NCBI RefSeq assembly: GCF_030020805.1
Contig: NZ_CP125098.1
Span: 5,541,501-5,605,500, forward strand
From: Paenibacillus sp. RC67
Lineage (GTDB): Bacteria > Bacillota > Bacilli > Paenibacillales > NBRC-103111
Reading direction: 5' to 3'
DNA length: 64,000 bases
Positions 25,238 to 34,531 of this stretch are shown here, piece after piece; positions within the stretch are counted from its first letter, which is position 1; every line of letters begins with the position of its first letter. The position numbers were made by a program, and so were the translations under genes. The notes beneath the pieces were generated by a model, which searched no databases, was not told the DNA's origin, and saw only the letters and a list, made by a program, of their open reading frames with translations.

Positions 25238-26952
25238 ATGCTACAATATTATCGCCTAAGTTGGATCGGAAACCGATACTCTCTCATTTCAACCACCAAT
25301 TCCGTAAAGGAACCGTTACACTCATTGTCGGGCAAACGGGGTCGGGAAAAACGACGCTGCTGAATGCATTAGCGGGATTGCTTCCTTTGGAATCGGGTTC
25401 CATAACGTATGATGACAACCCGTTATGGGTTGGAAACAAATTGAACCGTAACGCACTTCTTCAGACAGGACTTGTATTTCAATACCCTGAGCGGCAGCTA
25501 TTTGCAGATAGTGTGATGAAAGAATTCTCTTATTCGCTGCGGCATTTACGACTTACGAAAGAGGATGAGAAGCACAGAATCCTTGTTGTCTTAAAGCAAT
25601 TAGATCTGCCCGAATCGATTCTGAGTGAATCTGTCTTTACTCTGTCGGATGGATGGAAAAGGAAAGCCGCATTGGCAACAACGTTGGCTGTCAAGCCGGC
25701 ATGGCTGCTGCTTGATGAGCCGACTGCAGGTATCGATCCTCAAAGTATTGGCCCAATGTTGGATGCGATTCGAAATCAAAGGGATAAAAGTGACGGAGGG
25801 GTCATTGTCGTTAGTCATGACCTCGATACGTTTCTCCCCATAGCCGATCAAGTGATCATTATACGCCGCGGGGCCGTTGATGCGGTTTTGGAACCGAAGG
25901 AGCTATATGCGGACCCTGCTCTGCTAATTCGGGCTCATGTAGGATTACCCACTTCAATGCAAATTGCCATGAGATTAAGAGCGGTAGGAATAAATATCAG
26001 TGAGGAAAGACCATTCACCGCAGAGGAAACCGCTGATGCCATTTTACAAAGCTTGAGCAAGCCGTACGCTGAAGCTGCAGTAGGGCATGTCATTAACGAG
26101 CCAGCCTTGCTTGTTGATGGGGTCGACGATCGTTCGGACAACTTTCAAAAAAAGCTAACTCCAACGGTCGAAACCCAAACATCAGAAGTTCAGGGAGTCC
26201 ATAAGCTTCATCCGATCGCAAAATGGGTTTTCTATGTAGCTGTGTCTACGGGAATGCTTATTCAAAGCCATTGGATAGGCGTCCTAGCTTCACTTCTTCT
26301 GGCGCTGGGTATCGTGAAGGTTGCTCGTGTTTCCCTGCAAAGTTTATATAAAGCCGGAAAAGCATTTGCCCTCTTTATTCTAATCTCTGGTATTATCTCT
26401 GGCTTACAGATTTCTGTTGCTGATGCGTGGTGGCAATGGCAGAGCATTTCTTTCTCGTTTGCTGCCGCTTCCGGTACGATCCGCCAATTGGTTGTCTTTT
26501 TCCTTGTGTTGATGACTGGAGTCGCCTTTGCCTCCAGCACCACTCCATCCATGATGCAGCATGGTTTAGAGCAAGGACTCTCTTTTCTGGAACGGTTTCG
26601 GATTCCTGTTTCTGTGTTTACCTTCTCCGCTTCCTTGCTGCTGCGGTTCATCCCGCTCATAGCTAAGGAGATAGAACGGATGTCGTTGATTGTAAAAGCT
26701 CGTGGAAAATCTGCCGCAAAACAAGGAACACTCCGCATGCGCGATGTTCCGGTATTTATGATCCCGCTTCTGCTTGCCATGATGAAGCATACAGAAGATC
26801 TGTCTCTGGCTTTGGAAGCTAGGGGGTATAAGATGCGGAGGCTGGGAGGTTCTATCAAAGAACCTATCAAGTTTGCTAAGGAGGACTGGATACTTGTAGG
26901 GGCCGGGCTTGTGCTGCTTGGGGTGTTGGTTGCGGTGGAGAAGGGGTTGTAG
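25219..26952 (+). CDS. Fused ECF ATPase and EcfT transmembrane subunit
   Basis: A 577-residue fusion of two ECF transporter parts that are usually separate. Residues ~1-235 are an ABC ATPase: Walker A GQTGSGKTT (38-46), LVFQYPE Q-loop, a changed signature LSDGWKRKAALA, Walker B WLLLDEPTAGID and the His switch VVSHDLD. Residues ~235-330 are a polar linker. Residues ~330-577 are EcfT/CbiQ-like: several helices and the two coupling motifs VKARGKS and ALEARGYK that dock on the ATPases. It overlaps the upstream ATPase gene, with GAGGA before the ATG. With BioY and EcfA it forms a complete transporter. The Asp-Gly in the signature departs from the common LSGG. Confidence 0.92.
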   Translation: MSIQLVDATILSPKLDRKPILSHFNHQFRKGTVTLIVGQTGSGKTTLLNALAGLLPLESGSITYDDNPLWVGNKLNRNALLQTGLVFQYPERQLFADSVMKEFSYSLRHLRLTKEDEKHRILVVLKQLDLPESILSESVFTLSDGWKRKAALATTLAVKPAWLLLDEPTAGIDPQSIGPMLDAIRNQRDKSDGGVIVVSHDLDTFLPIADQVIIIRRGAVDAVLEPKELYADPALLIRAHVGLPTSMQIAMRLRAVGINISEERPFTAEETADAILQSLSKPYAEAAVGHVINEPALLVDGVDDRSDNFQKKLTPTVETQTSEVQGVHKLHPIAKWVFYVAVSTGMLIQSHWIGVLASLLLALGIVKVARVSLQSLYKAGKAFALFILISGIISGLQISVADAWWQWQSISFSFAAASGTIRQLVVFFLVLMTGVAFASSTTPSMMQHGLEQGLSFLERFRIPVSVFTFSASLLLRFIPLIAKEIERMSLIVKARGKSAAKQGTLRMRDVPVFMIPLLLAMMKHTEDLSLALEARGYKMRRLGGSIKEPIKFAKEDWILVGAGLVLLGVLVAVEKGL

Positions 26953-26996
26953 GTAAGGTGGTTGGGTGGTACTTATAATGCTGACGTAATAAGGAT

Positions 26997-27040
26997 AAAA
27001 AAGATCGCTTACCCGCAAAAGGGTTAGCGATCTTTTTATT
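26997..27040. terminator. Bidirectional terminator between the ECF operon and the SLH gene
   Basis: AAAAGATCGCTtACCC pairs with GGGTtAGCGATCTTTT around a short loop, with A-run and T-run flanks. The genes on both sides converge here. Confidence 0.92.
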
Positions 27041-27048
27041 TTAAGATT

Positions 27049-30000
27049 TTAAGGATTTGATTTTACGATAATCCGGACTGGATCACTTTCTTTTCTGCCT
27101 ATTGCCTCTGCTGTAATAGTTAGTTCTTCGCCGATTTGACGATTTGGGAAGCGCCAGATGCTAGGGAATAATCCACTATAGTCATATGTATTATCCTCAA
27201 CAAAACTGCTTGATGATCTTGTCGTTACTTTGGCGTAGGGTTCTGTTTGAACATATACGTTACTGTAACCCTGATACACGCTACCAGTTACCGTTGGAGT
27301 AGGTGTCTTACCTGAGACGGACTGAACTGTAACGAGAACTGGATCACTTTCCGCTTTTTCATACGCCTTAGCTGTTATTTGCACTTGGCTCCCTAAAGAA
27401 AAACTAGCAATATATTTTGCAAAGAACGATGAATTATAATAACTCGTGTTAAACTTGTTTATCAAAGTACCATCCATTTGCTTGACACTTATTTCAGAAT
27501 CATTTTCGGCCGTACCCGAAACAATAAAACCATTTTCATAGACAGCTCCCGTTACAATGGGTTTGCTTGTTTTAGGAGAAGCCAGAAGCATTATCTTTGT
27601 CGGATCACTTACACTTTTCCCCCTGACCTTAGCTGTTACAAATAACGTATCACTAGGGTTCAGGTTAAGCGAAATGAACTTATAAATACTATAGTCGCCT
27701 TTTGAATCTGCAGTATTTGAATATCCATAAAGCTGCCCACTGGCTGTTTTTACAACGACTTCTGCTGAAGGCTCACTACGTCCCAGAATGAAATTTGACA
27801 TAGTGTAGACTGTATTGGTGACAGTGGGTTGCAATGTTTTAGGTGACTGTTGAACAACAATTGGAAGCGGTAAGCTTTCCTTTTTATTAATAACCTTAGC
27901 ACTTAGATTCAACGTTTCTCCCACACCGAAAGGACTATACAGATACAGATACATAGTAAAGGTTCCATCATAGGATGAAGAATGTGTACTTCCTACTATG
28001 CTTCCTGTCTCGTTCTTTAAGTAGACATCTGCTGCCGGTTCAGTGGAGCCTGTAATTACATATGACTCGGAATATACAACATCATTTACTGTTGGTGTTT
28101 TTGTGAAAGGCCTAGCTTGAACAATAATTTTCCACGGATCGCTTTCTTTCATACCTTTTAATTTTGCCGTAAGCAGCAGTGTTTCTCCCGCAATGAGTGT
28201 AATATTGCTGTAGAAGTCAATGTATCCAGAATTACTAGTATAGACATGTCCTGTTCCTACTTTAGTTCCATCTTCTTTTTTTAGTGTAAGATCAGAATCA
28301 TACTCTGCTGCAACTGAGAGCCTAAAAGAATTATCAACATCATATACAGCACTTTGGACAGTAGGTTTATTTGTCTTTGGTGCCGATAGGATTGGTACAT
28401 TATTGGCAAGGCTTAGTAGCTGATTAGGAGCCATTGCATAAACCTTTAATTTTGTATTTTCCGTCATCTTTCCACTAACAGGTACATAAGTTTCATCACG
28501 CCATGTACTGGAATAAGATGTACCAACCAAATAATCCTGATAATCTACCAAAATGATTTTACTATATTTACTGGTCGTCACACTAACTTCTACACTTTCG
28601 TCATAAACGCTACTATTAACCGTTGGCTTTTCGGTTATTTCCTTCTCCCGAACGGTTACGGAAATAGGGGTACTTTCCTTCATACCGTAATGATTCGTAG
28701 TGATATAAAGCTCCTCACCAACTACAAGAGGACGATCAAATTCAGTAATGTTAAAATCTCTATTTTCCTCAAGGTTATATTGAGCTACAATAGCTCCAGT
28801 CATATTCCTAACCACTATCGTAGAATATGGAATTGAAAAACCTTTAATACCCTTGAATGGTTCATTTACTTGCTCCTCTATACCAAGAAGTGCTCTTTGG
28901 TCCTGAACAGAATCTACTTTTGCATAAATGGGATCACTGAATAGCTTATCGCTTTCTTGCACATATATGGCTATTTGCTTAGCCAAATTTCGAGTTTTTC
29001 CTAAATGTAATTGAATTTTGTCATTGTAAGAGGATTGGTCCCAAATGTGTCCTTGATCATCCACAATTACCATGTCCATTGGGATACCCTTAGATTGTCC
29101 CTCGATAAACAAACCATTGTTAAACACATTTGCTTTTAATTCAACATTTGTTGTCTTTGCGATATCTGGAACTGCTACATACATGGCTTTTTCGATCCCA
29201 TATGTGTTTTTTGCGCTTACCTCCAATAAATCCCCCGCCCGCAGCTCCACAATAGATGCTTTAGAAAGCCAATAGTAAAAATCAGAGCTATACGCTAACA
29301 CAGGTCCAAATAAGGTTTTGCCATCAGATGCTCTCTTAATACTTAATGTAGATCCTATTGTGGTCCTACCCGAAATAAATAGATCAAATCCATTAAAACT
29401 TATCGAAACGCTCTGTAACGGTGCTTCAGGAGGTTTGTTTGATCTTATCTCCACTCCCACTGCAGGACTAATCGATTTATTTGTCTCCTCGGACGTAATA
29501 TAAACTACAACACCTGGATAAAGAATAGAACTCCATCCGGGATAGCTAAACTGAACCTTGGTTTGTCCAGCGTCCACTTTTGCCGTTGCAATTAACTCTC
29601 CCCAACCAGTTTTTAAATAAAGAGTTCTATCCACCACAGTGGATACTACTTCTATAGTCCCTCCATCTGGGTAGAGCTTAGCCGAAATGAGCTCAGGCTT
29701 CTTTGATTCATTTTCCGCTGGTATTCCTCCACTACCTCCGCTATTTCCGCTGCCTCCACCACCGACAACATTACTTTTCTTGTGTACATTGACTTTGATA
29801 GACTCACTTTCTGCTTTTCCAAACTCCTTTGCTGTCACTGTATAAATTTCAACATCAGCAGACGGATCATAATTACTGTATTCATATTTGAATTGGTAGG
29901 GATCATCGTACCATAAAATTGAATCTGGCGAGCGTTCATAAACCAATTTATTTTTACTGTCTCTTATATAAATTGTTGCCGCCTTTTCAGTAATAACTCC

Positions 30001-33000
30001 GCCAATAACACCATTTGGTGACTCTTTGTATACAATCGGTGCTTTAGATTTAACAGTAGGCTGCTGAAGAACAGTCAGTTCAACCTCATCACTCTCTGCT
30101 TTCCCGGGCGACTTGGCTTTGATATTAATCTTCTTCCCAGCAATTAAAGATTCAATATTATACTCAATGACGGACGATGTATCATCAGTGTAAATGACTC
30201 CCGATGATCTTAAAATGATGGTTTCGTCCATAAAAAATACTTCAGCATCTCGTTCTGTTTTAATTTGCAATATAGAATTTGGTTCATATAAACTCTCTAA
30301 GGGTACTGGAGGAGCAGTTTTACCATTAACTTCCTTGACCGTTCGTTGAATGGTTCCACTATATTTCTTACCGTTACCTCTAGCTGACAAAGTTAATCTC
30401 TGGCCTGATACAAGCTTTGTATCTAGATCGAACTGTTCATACGTACGACGGCCAGGCATATTACCCTCAACAAATGCCGCATCCAATACTAAGCCTTTTT
30501 CATCTTGCAACACAACTACAGATGGTTCAAATATCTCCAATGTAATACTTGAGGTATCTTCGTAAATATTATCAACAATCACTGGCATCGCCGTAATCAA
30601 TGATGGCGCGGCTGCAGCTTTAACCGCAATATTCACAGGAGTACTTGCCAGCTTTCCGCTTCCTTGAGCAACCAGCTGAAGTTGCTCGTTAGCTGCTAAC
30701 TCTCGGCGAAGTGGTATGATGGCATACCCGTAGGAGTTTGCCATTGTCTTTCCAATAAGCTGGGCTCGTTCATCTGTTAATGTCAAGTTCGCATTATCTT
30801 CCGTCCATACCATGATCCATGCCGTATCAGTATAAACAGAAGTTGACACCGTCGGTACGTTTGTCGGCTCTGTACCCGAAGCCGGTAAGGCTTTAATGGT
30901 AATCGTGAAACTTTTAGCTACTGTCTTGTTATTACGAGAGATAACAGCTGTCAGTTTGACGACAACATCCGCAGATCCTGCGGAAGGACGTGTAACTACA
31001 CCTTCTTTGGTTACGTGAGCTGAGTCATTGGTATCCCAGCTTACCGTTGTAGATGCAAAGCCATTCTTCGGCAGGGTAATGTTCTGTGTCACGCGATCCA
31101 GCTGATCGCCCTGCTTGAATTCGATTTGAAGCAGCTCGGATGCCTTTGCCAAAGCAAGATCCGTTAATGCCGCTTGAGCTGTCCGGAACTTCGACAGATT
31201 AGCTATTTCCGACTCTTTAGCACCGAGCTTAAATGCTGTTTTAAGCGTGCTGTCCACAGTTGCTATCTTCTCTTCCAATTCAGCAGAATACTGTTTTACT
31301 TCTCCAATGCTATCGATTGCCTTTTGAACAACATCAATGAGCTTGTTCTTCAAAGCTGTAACGATTGCAGGGTCAGCGTCCAGGAAAGCATTGTCGCCTT
31401 TCAGCTCTAAAATCATATTCGAAAAGGCTTTGACATTCCCCTTCAACGCTATCTTCACATTTTCTAATACCAGCTTTTCAATAACCAACTCAGAAAGAAC
31501 ATTTAGTTTTACGTTCTGAGCTTCTGCATTGAAAGTAATACTTGTTATTTTGCCCAATCCGTCCAATTCAATGGAAGAGCCAGTTTTAGATACCGATAAT
31601 GCCTCTATAGCAGCCTTAGGCTGTACGACCAGCTTTCCTCCGGCTTGCATAGAGAGCGACTTCACGTTAGATTCCTTGCCGCCGGCAGTTGGAGCAAATG
31701 TAATAGAAGCACCTTCGGCAGCAGTAGTCACTTCGTTATAGATTCCGCGAAGCTCTACGTTTTGGTTGGCCGCGTCTGTTGTCACCATCACGGCACCGAA
31801 GCTTCCTGCCTCTTGCTCAACTATGGCTTTGGAACGGATTTCGGTTCTCTTAATCTCTGTGCCTTCCTGCGTCATTACTCGAACGCTTTGGGACTGGTTC
31901 GCTTTTATGATAAGCAGTTCTCCATGAACATTGCGCAGCTTGATCGTATTGGACGATCCTGAGCGCACCTCAAGGGTGGCTGCCGTCACATTTTGGATCA
32001 CAACTTCGGCGTTAGGTCCAGGATCAATAACTAATGTTCCTGTGACATTCGCAGTGCCTACCCCATCCTTTGGTCCATAGGTCCCGCTGGATGAAATGCT
32101 TGCGTTCCCATTAATGATGCCTGGAATATCGAGCGATGGCGTCGAAGTGCTTCCTCCGCTGTTGCCTTTGCCCCCTCCGCCACCACCGCCTCCACCGAAA
32201 CAACAGGTAGCTGGTGCTTCTTCCTGCACGACTTCTTCTTTCTTTGGCTCGGTTGTAGTCAGCTTTTGCGCTGCCTCTATGTATTGCTGGCGATTCTTAT
32301 GAAACTCATAGGCTAGTCGGGCCAGTGCTTGTCTCTGCGCCGGAGTTCCCGGTTCAAAGCGTATACCGCCATCTCCGTTATCCATGCCTTGAACAAAGCT
32401 AATCTTGGAGGCTAGCAGCACACTGCTGCGCGCCCATGCGGAGATCGCATTCCGGTCTGTAAACGGCAATTCTGCCGATAATTTATCCGCAACCGTTTGC
32501 AAGCCCATCGCCCGTATGAAAAATACGACAAGCTGCTCCCTGGTTACGCGCTCTTCAGGTGAAAAGGTAGTATCGGAAGTTCCTTGCGTAATTCCCGATT
32601 GAATGAGCGACCCCACAAAGCCACGGTACCAGCTATCCGGGTCCACATCCGTGAATGCCGAAGCCTTATCAGCATTTTCTTTTAAGCCTAGTGACATTAC
32701 AATAATTTTTGCCAATTCCGCACGGGTCATCGGCTGCTCCGGAGCAAATCTGTCGTCGGAATATCCGGATAAGATTCCAGCGTCTGTCAGCGCTTTAATT
32801 TCTTTCTTTGCGTAGGACTCATTAATGTCTTGAAATCCGGCTGTTGGTTTTACAGTTGACTCTGCCTCTGCCGAGGCGGGCGTTTCAATGCTGCCCGATT
32901 CTGCAGCATACGTACGGTTCCCCCACGAATCCGTTACATCTACGGCTGCAAACAGTTGGGTGAGCAGCAATACGCTCACTAGTAATTTCGAAATCTCTCG

Positions 33001-33009
33001 CCGAATCAT
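27049..33009 (-). CDS. Giant SLH-domain cell-surface protein with tandem Ig-like modules
   Basis: A secreted surface protein of 1986 residues. After a signal peptide (ISKLLVSVLLLTQLFAA, probable cleavage near TYAAES) come three SLH domains (~55-110, 117-170, 180-238), which bind secondary cell-wall polymer. A hinge then carries two adjacent Cys and nine Gly in a row (~269-280). A beta-rich repetitive region follows (~300-540), then a helical segment and an atrophied Ig-like domain (LPKNGFASTTVSWDTNDSAHV). The last ~1280 residues are about 14 modules of 85-95 residues, many starting P-x-V-x3-VY and ending KESDP-x-x-I-x-V; a second Gly/Ser linker sits at ~29716-29775. I chose ATG 33009, 12 bases after GGAGGT. 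The ligand is unknown; adhesion or polysaccharide binding is plausible. Confidence 0.88.
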   Translation of the reverse strand: MIRREISKLLVSVLLLTQLFAAVDVTDSWGNRTYAAESGSIETPASAEAESTVKPTAGFQDINESYAKKEIKALTDAGILSGYSDDRFAPEQPMTRAELAKIIVMSLGLKENADKASAFTDVDPDSWYRGFVGSLIQSGITQGTSDTTFSPEERVTREQLVVFFIRAMGLQTVADKLSAELPFTDRNAISAWARSSVLLASKISFVQGMDNGDGGIRFEPGTPAQRQALARLAYEFHKNRQQYIEAAQKLTTTEPKKEEVVQEEAPATCCFGGGGGGGGGKGNSGGSTSTPSLDIPGIINGNASISSSGTYGPKDGVGTANVTGTLVIDPGPNAEVVIQNVTAATLEVRSGSSNTIKLRNVHGELLIIKANQSQSVRVMTQEGTEIKRTEIRSKAIVEQEAGSFGAVMVTTDAANQNVELRGIYNEVTTAAEGASITFAPTAGGKESNVKSLSMQAGGKLVVQPKAAIEALSVSKTGSSIELDGLGKITSITFNAEAQNVKLNVLSELVIEKLVLENVKIALKGNVKAFSNMILELKGDNAFLDADPAIVTALKNKLIDVVQKAIDSIGEVKQYSAELEEKIATVDSTLKTAFKLGAKESEIANLSKFRTAQAALTDLALAKASELLQIEFKQGDQLDRVTQNITLPKNGFASTTVSWDTNDSAHVTKEGVVTRPSAGSADVVVKLTAVISRNNKTVAKSFTITIKALPASGTEPTNVPTVSTSVYTDTAWIMVWTEDNANLTLTDERAQLIGKTMANSYGYAIIPLRRELAANEQLQLVAQGSGKLASTPVNIAVKAAAAPSLITAMPVIVDNIYEDTSSITLEIFEPSVVVLQDEKGLVLDAAFVEGNMPGRRTYEQFDLDTKLVSGQRLTLSARGNGKKYSGTIQRTVKEVNGKTAPPVPLESLYEPNSILQIKTERDAEVFFMDETIILRSSGVIYTDDTSSVIEYNIESLIAGKKINIKAKSPGKAESDEVELTVLQQPTVKSKAPIVYKESPNGVIGGVITEKAATIYIRDSKNKLVYERSPDSILWYDDPYQFKYEYSNYDPSADVEIYTVTAKEFGKAESESIKVNVHKKSNVVGGGGSGNSGGSGGIPAENESKKPELISAKLYPDGGTIEVVSTVVDRTLYLKTGWGELIATAKVDAGQTKVQFSYPGWSSILYPGVVVYITSEETNKSISPAVGVEIRSNKPPEAPLQSVSISFNGFDLFISGRTTIGSTLSIKRASDGKTLFGPVLAYSSDFYYWLSKASIVELRAGDLLEVSAKNTYGIEKAMYVAVPDIAKTTNVELKANVFNNGLFIEGQSKGIPMDMVIVDDQGHIWDQSSYNDKIQLHLGKTRNLAKQIAIYVQESDKLFSDPIYAKVDSVQDQRALLGIEEQVNEPFKGIKGFSIPYSTIVVRNMTGAIVAQYNLEENRDFNITEFDRPLVVGEELYITTNHYGMKESTPISVTVREKEITEKPTVNSSVYDESVEVSVTTSKYSKIILVDYQDYLVGTSYSSTWRDETYVPVSGKMTENTKLKVYAMAPNQLLSLANNVPILSAPKTNKPTVQSAVYDVDNSFRLSVAAEYDSDLTLKKEDGTKVGTGHVYTSNSGYIDFYSNITLIAGETLLLTAKLKGMKESDPWKIIVQARPFTKTPTVNDVVYSESYVITGSTEPAADVYLKNETGSIVGSTHSSSYDGTFTMYLYLYSPFGVGETLNLSAKVINKKESLPLPIVVQQSPKTLQPTVTNTVYTMSNFILGRSEPSAEVVVKTASGQLYGYSNTADSKGDYSIYKFISLNLNPSDTLFVTAKVRGKSVSDPTKIMLLASPKTSKPIVTGAVYENGFIVSGTAENDSEISVKQMDGTLINKFNTSYYNSSFFAKYIASFSLGSQVQITAKAYEKAESDPVLVTVQSVSGKTPTPTVTGSVYQGYSNVYVQTEPYAKVTTRSSSSFVEDNTYDYSGLFPSIWRFPNRQIGEELTITAEAIGRKESDPVRIIVKSNP

Positions 33010-33413
33010 TCGTTCCGATCTACCTCCATAGTTTCGCATAAAAACGAGTAAACATTTACCATTATACTGTAAAATGTTACATTAATCTTCTATTTTTTCG
33101 TTAATTTTTCTATATAAAACATAGTTTCGTTCACCTTATGACAATGTATTAACATCCAAAAGCGCCTTTATTTAGCCCTTTCAGAACCATTCTTCATGAG
33201 ATGCTCCCTTTCTAGCACAAACTCAGCTGCGTTAAAAAGTTTCGGGCAGCAACGTTTTCGTATTACTCTACTATCCAACTCTAGTAATGATTAAAATGAT
33301 ATTAATCCGTTCTATATCATTACTTGATTATTGCTATTTCATCTATTTCATTTTCCGCTTTATAATAATCCTATTAACTATTCAAAACCGTTCAATTAAA
33401 GGAGCTACGACAT
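33010..33413. other. Intergenic region between SLH gene and aroC
   Basis: No gene is seen in these 404 bases. On the minus strand TATAAT (33066-33061) is a candidate -10 for the SLH gene, though no good -35 is visible. Two short palindrome-like elements, GTAAACATTTAC (33048-33059) and GTAAAATGTTAC (33069-33080), flank it and could be operator half-sites. The rest is AT-rich with no hairpin of note. Confidence 0.4.
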
Positions 33414-34469
33414 ATGGCAGGAAATTCTTTTGGCGATATATTCAAAATAACTACATTCGGAGAATCTCACGGAGAAGCGGTTGGAGTCATCATTGATGGC
33501 GTGACGCCCGGTGTGGAGATTGACGAAGCTTATATTCAAATTCAGATGGATCGCAGAAAGCCTGGACAATCATCCGTTACATCTCCTCGACGTGAGTACG
33601 ATCAAGTTCACATTTTGTCTGGGATGTTTGATGGCAAAACGACGGGTACACCATTGTTCATCATTTTATATAATAAAGACATGAGACCGTCAGCTTATGA
33701 CGATATCAAGCTGGCATTCCGTCCCGGACATGCTGATTACACGTATTTACAAAAGTATGGGATCAGAGATCATCGCGGCAGCGGAAGAGCCTCAGGCAGA
33801 GAAACAGCGGGAAGGGTGGCTGCGGGAGCCGTAGCTCGCAAGCTTCTGGAGAAACGAGGCATCTCTATTGTTGCTTACACCAAAGAAATTGGCGGGATTA
33901 CAAGCAACAAATTGATCGAAAGTGAAATCGAACGCAATTCAGTTAGAGCCGCCGATCCGGACGCAGCAGTAAGGATGATCGAGAAAATTGAGGCGTTGGC
34001 TGCCGTCGGAGACAGCTGCGGAGGTATTGTGGAATGCAGAATTAGAGGGGTATTGCCTGGCATTGGAGAACCCGTATTCGATAAGCTCGATGCGGATATT
34101 GCCAAAGGAATGCTTTCCATCGGTGCAGTCAAAGGGATCGAATTCGGCGCAGGCTTCGCCGCTGCAGCGATGCTCGGAAGCGAGCACAACGATGCGATGA
34201 ACGCCTCCGGCTTCATGAGCAATCACTCTGGAGGCATCATTGGAGGCATCAGCACAGGAGATGAGATCGTGTTCCGTGTAGCCATCAAACCGACCTCCTC
34301 GATCTCCGTTCCTCAACAGACAATCGGTATCAATGGAGCAGAACAGACTATCGTTACCGAAGGAAGGCATGATCCTTGCATCTGCCCTCGAATTGTACCT
34401 GTCATTGAGGCAATGGCCTGCCTGGTTATTGAGGATCATTGCAAGCGTCAGGCTGCTATGCATGGCTAG
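33414..34469 (+). CDS. aroC: Chorismate synthase
   Basis: Catalyses the last shikimate-pathway step, 5-enolpyruvylshikimate 3-phosphate to chorismate, with reduced FMN. All three family signatures are present: FGESHGEAVGVIIDG near residue 15, the central HRGSGRASGRETAGRVAAGA near residue 120 and GRHDPCICPR near 323. The 351-residue length and the form of these motifs match the E. coli AroC-like branch; the usual Firmicute enzyme (often called AroF) is ~390 residues. AAAGGAG precedes the ATG. It stands alone, not among other aro or trp genes, so it may be a second, separately regulated copy. Terminator directly downstream. Confidence 0.95.
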   Translation: MAGNSFGDIFKITTFGESHGEAVGVIIDGVTPGVEIDEAYIQIQMDRRKPGQSSVTSPRREYDQVHILSGMFDGKTTGTPLFIILYNKDMRPSAYDDIKLAFRPGHADYTYLQKYGIRDHRGSGRASGRETAGRVAAGAVARKLLEKRGISIVAYTKEIGGITSNKLIESEIERNSVRAADPDAAVRMIEKIEALAAVGDSCGGIVECRIRGVLPGIGEPVFDKLDADIAKGMLSIGAVKGIEFGAGFAAAAMLGSEHNDAMNASGFMSNHSGGIIGGISTGDEIVFRVAIKPTSSISVPQQTIGINGAEQTIVTEGRHDPCICPRIVPVIEAMACLVIEDHCKRQAAMHG

Positions 34470-34482
34470 TTCGACATACAAT

Positions 34483-34518
34483 AAACCAGCATTCCGGTAA
34501 GGACATGCTGGTTTTTCT
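34483..34518. terminator. Terminator after aroC
   Basis: A ten-base stem, AAACCAGCAT / ATGCTGGTTT, with TTTTTCTT on the plus strand. It lies between convergent aroC and the GH29 gene. Confidence 0.9.
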
Positions 34519-34531
34519 TATGATGATCTCC

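Noticed and set aside
31174..32815. Several plus-strand ORFs of 60-105 residues opposite the SLH gene
   Set aside because: They are antisense shadows of a clearly coding, repeat-bearing gene and have no ribosome binding sites.
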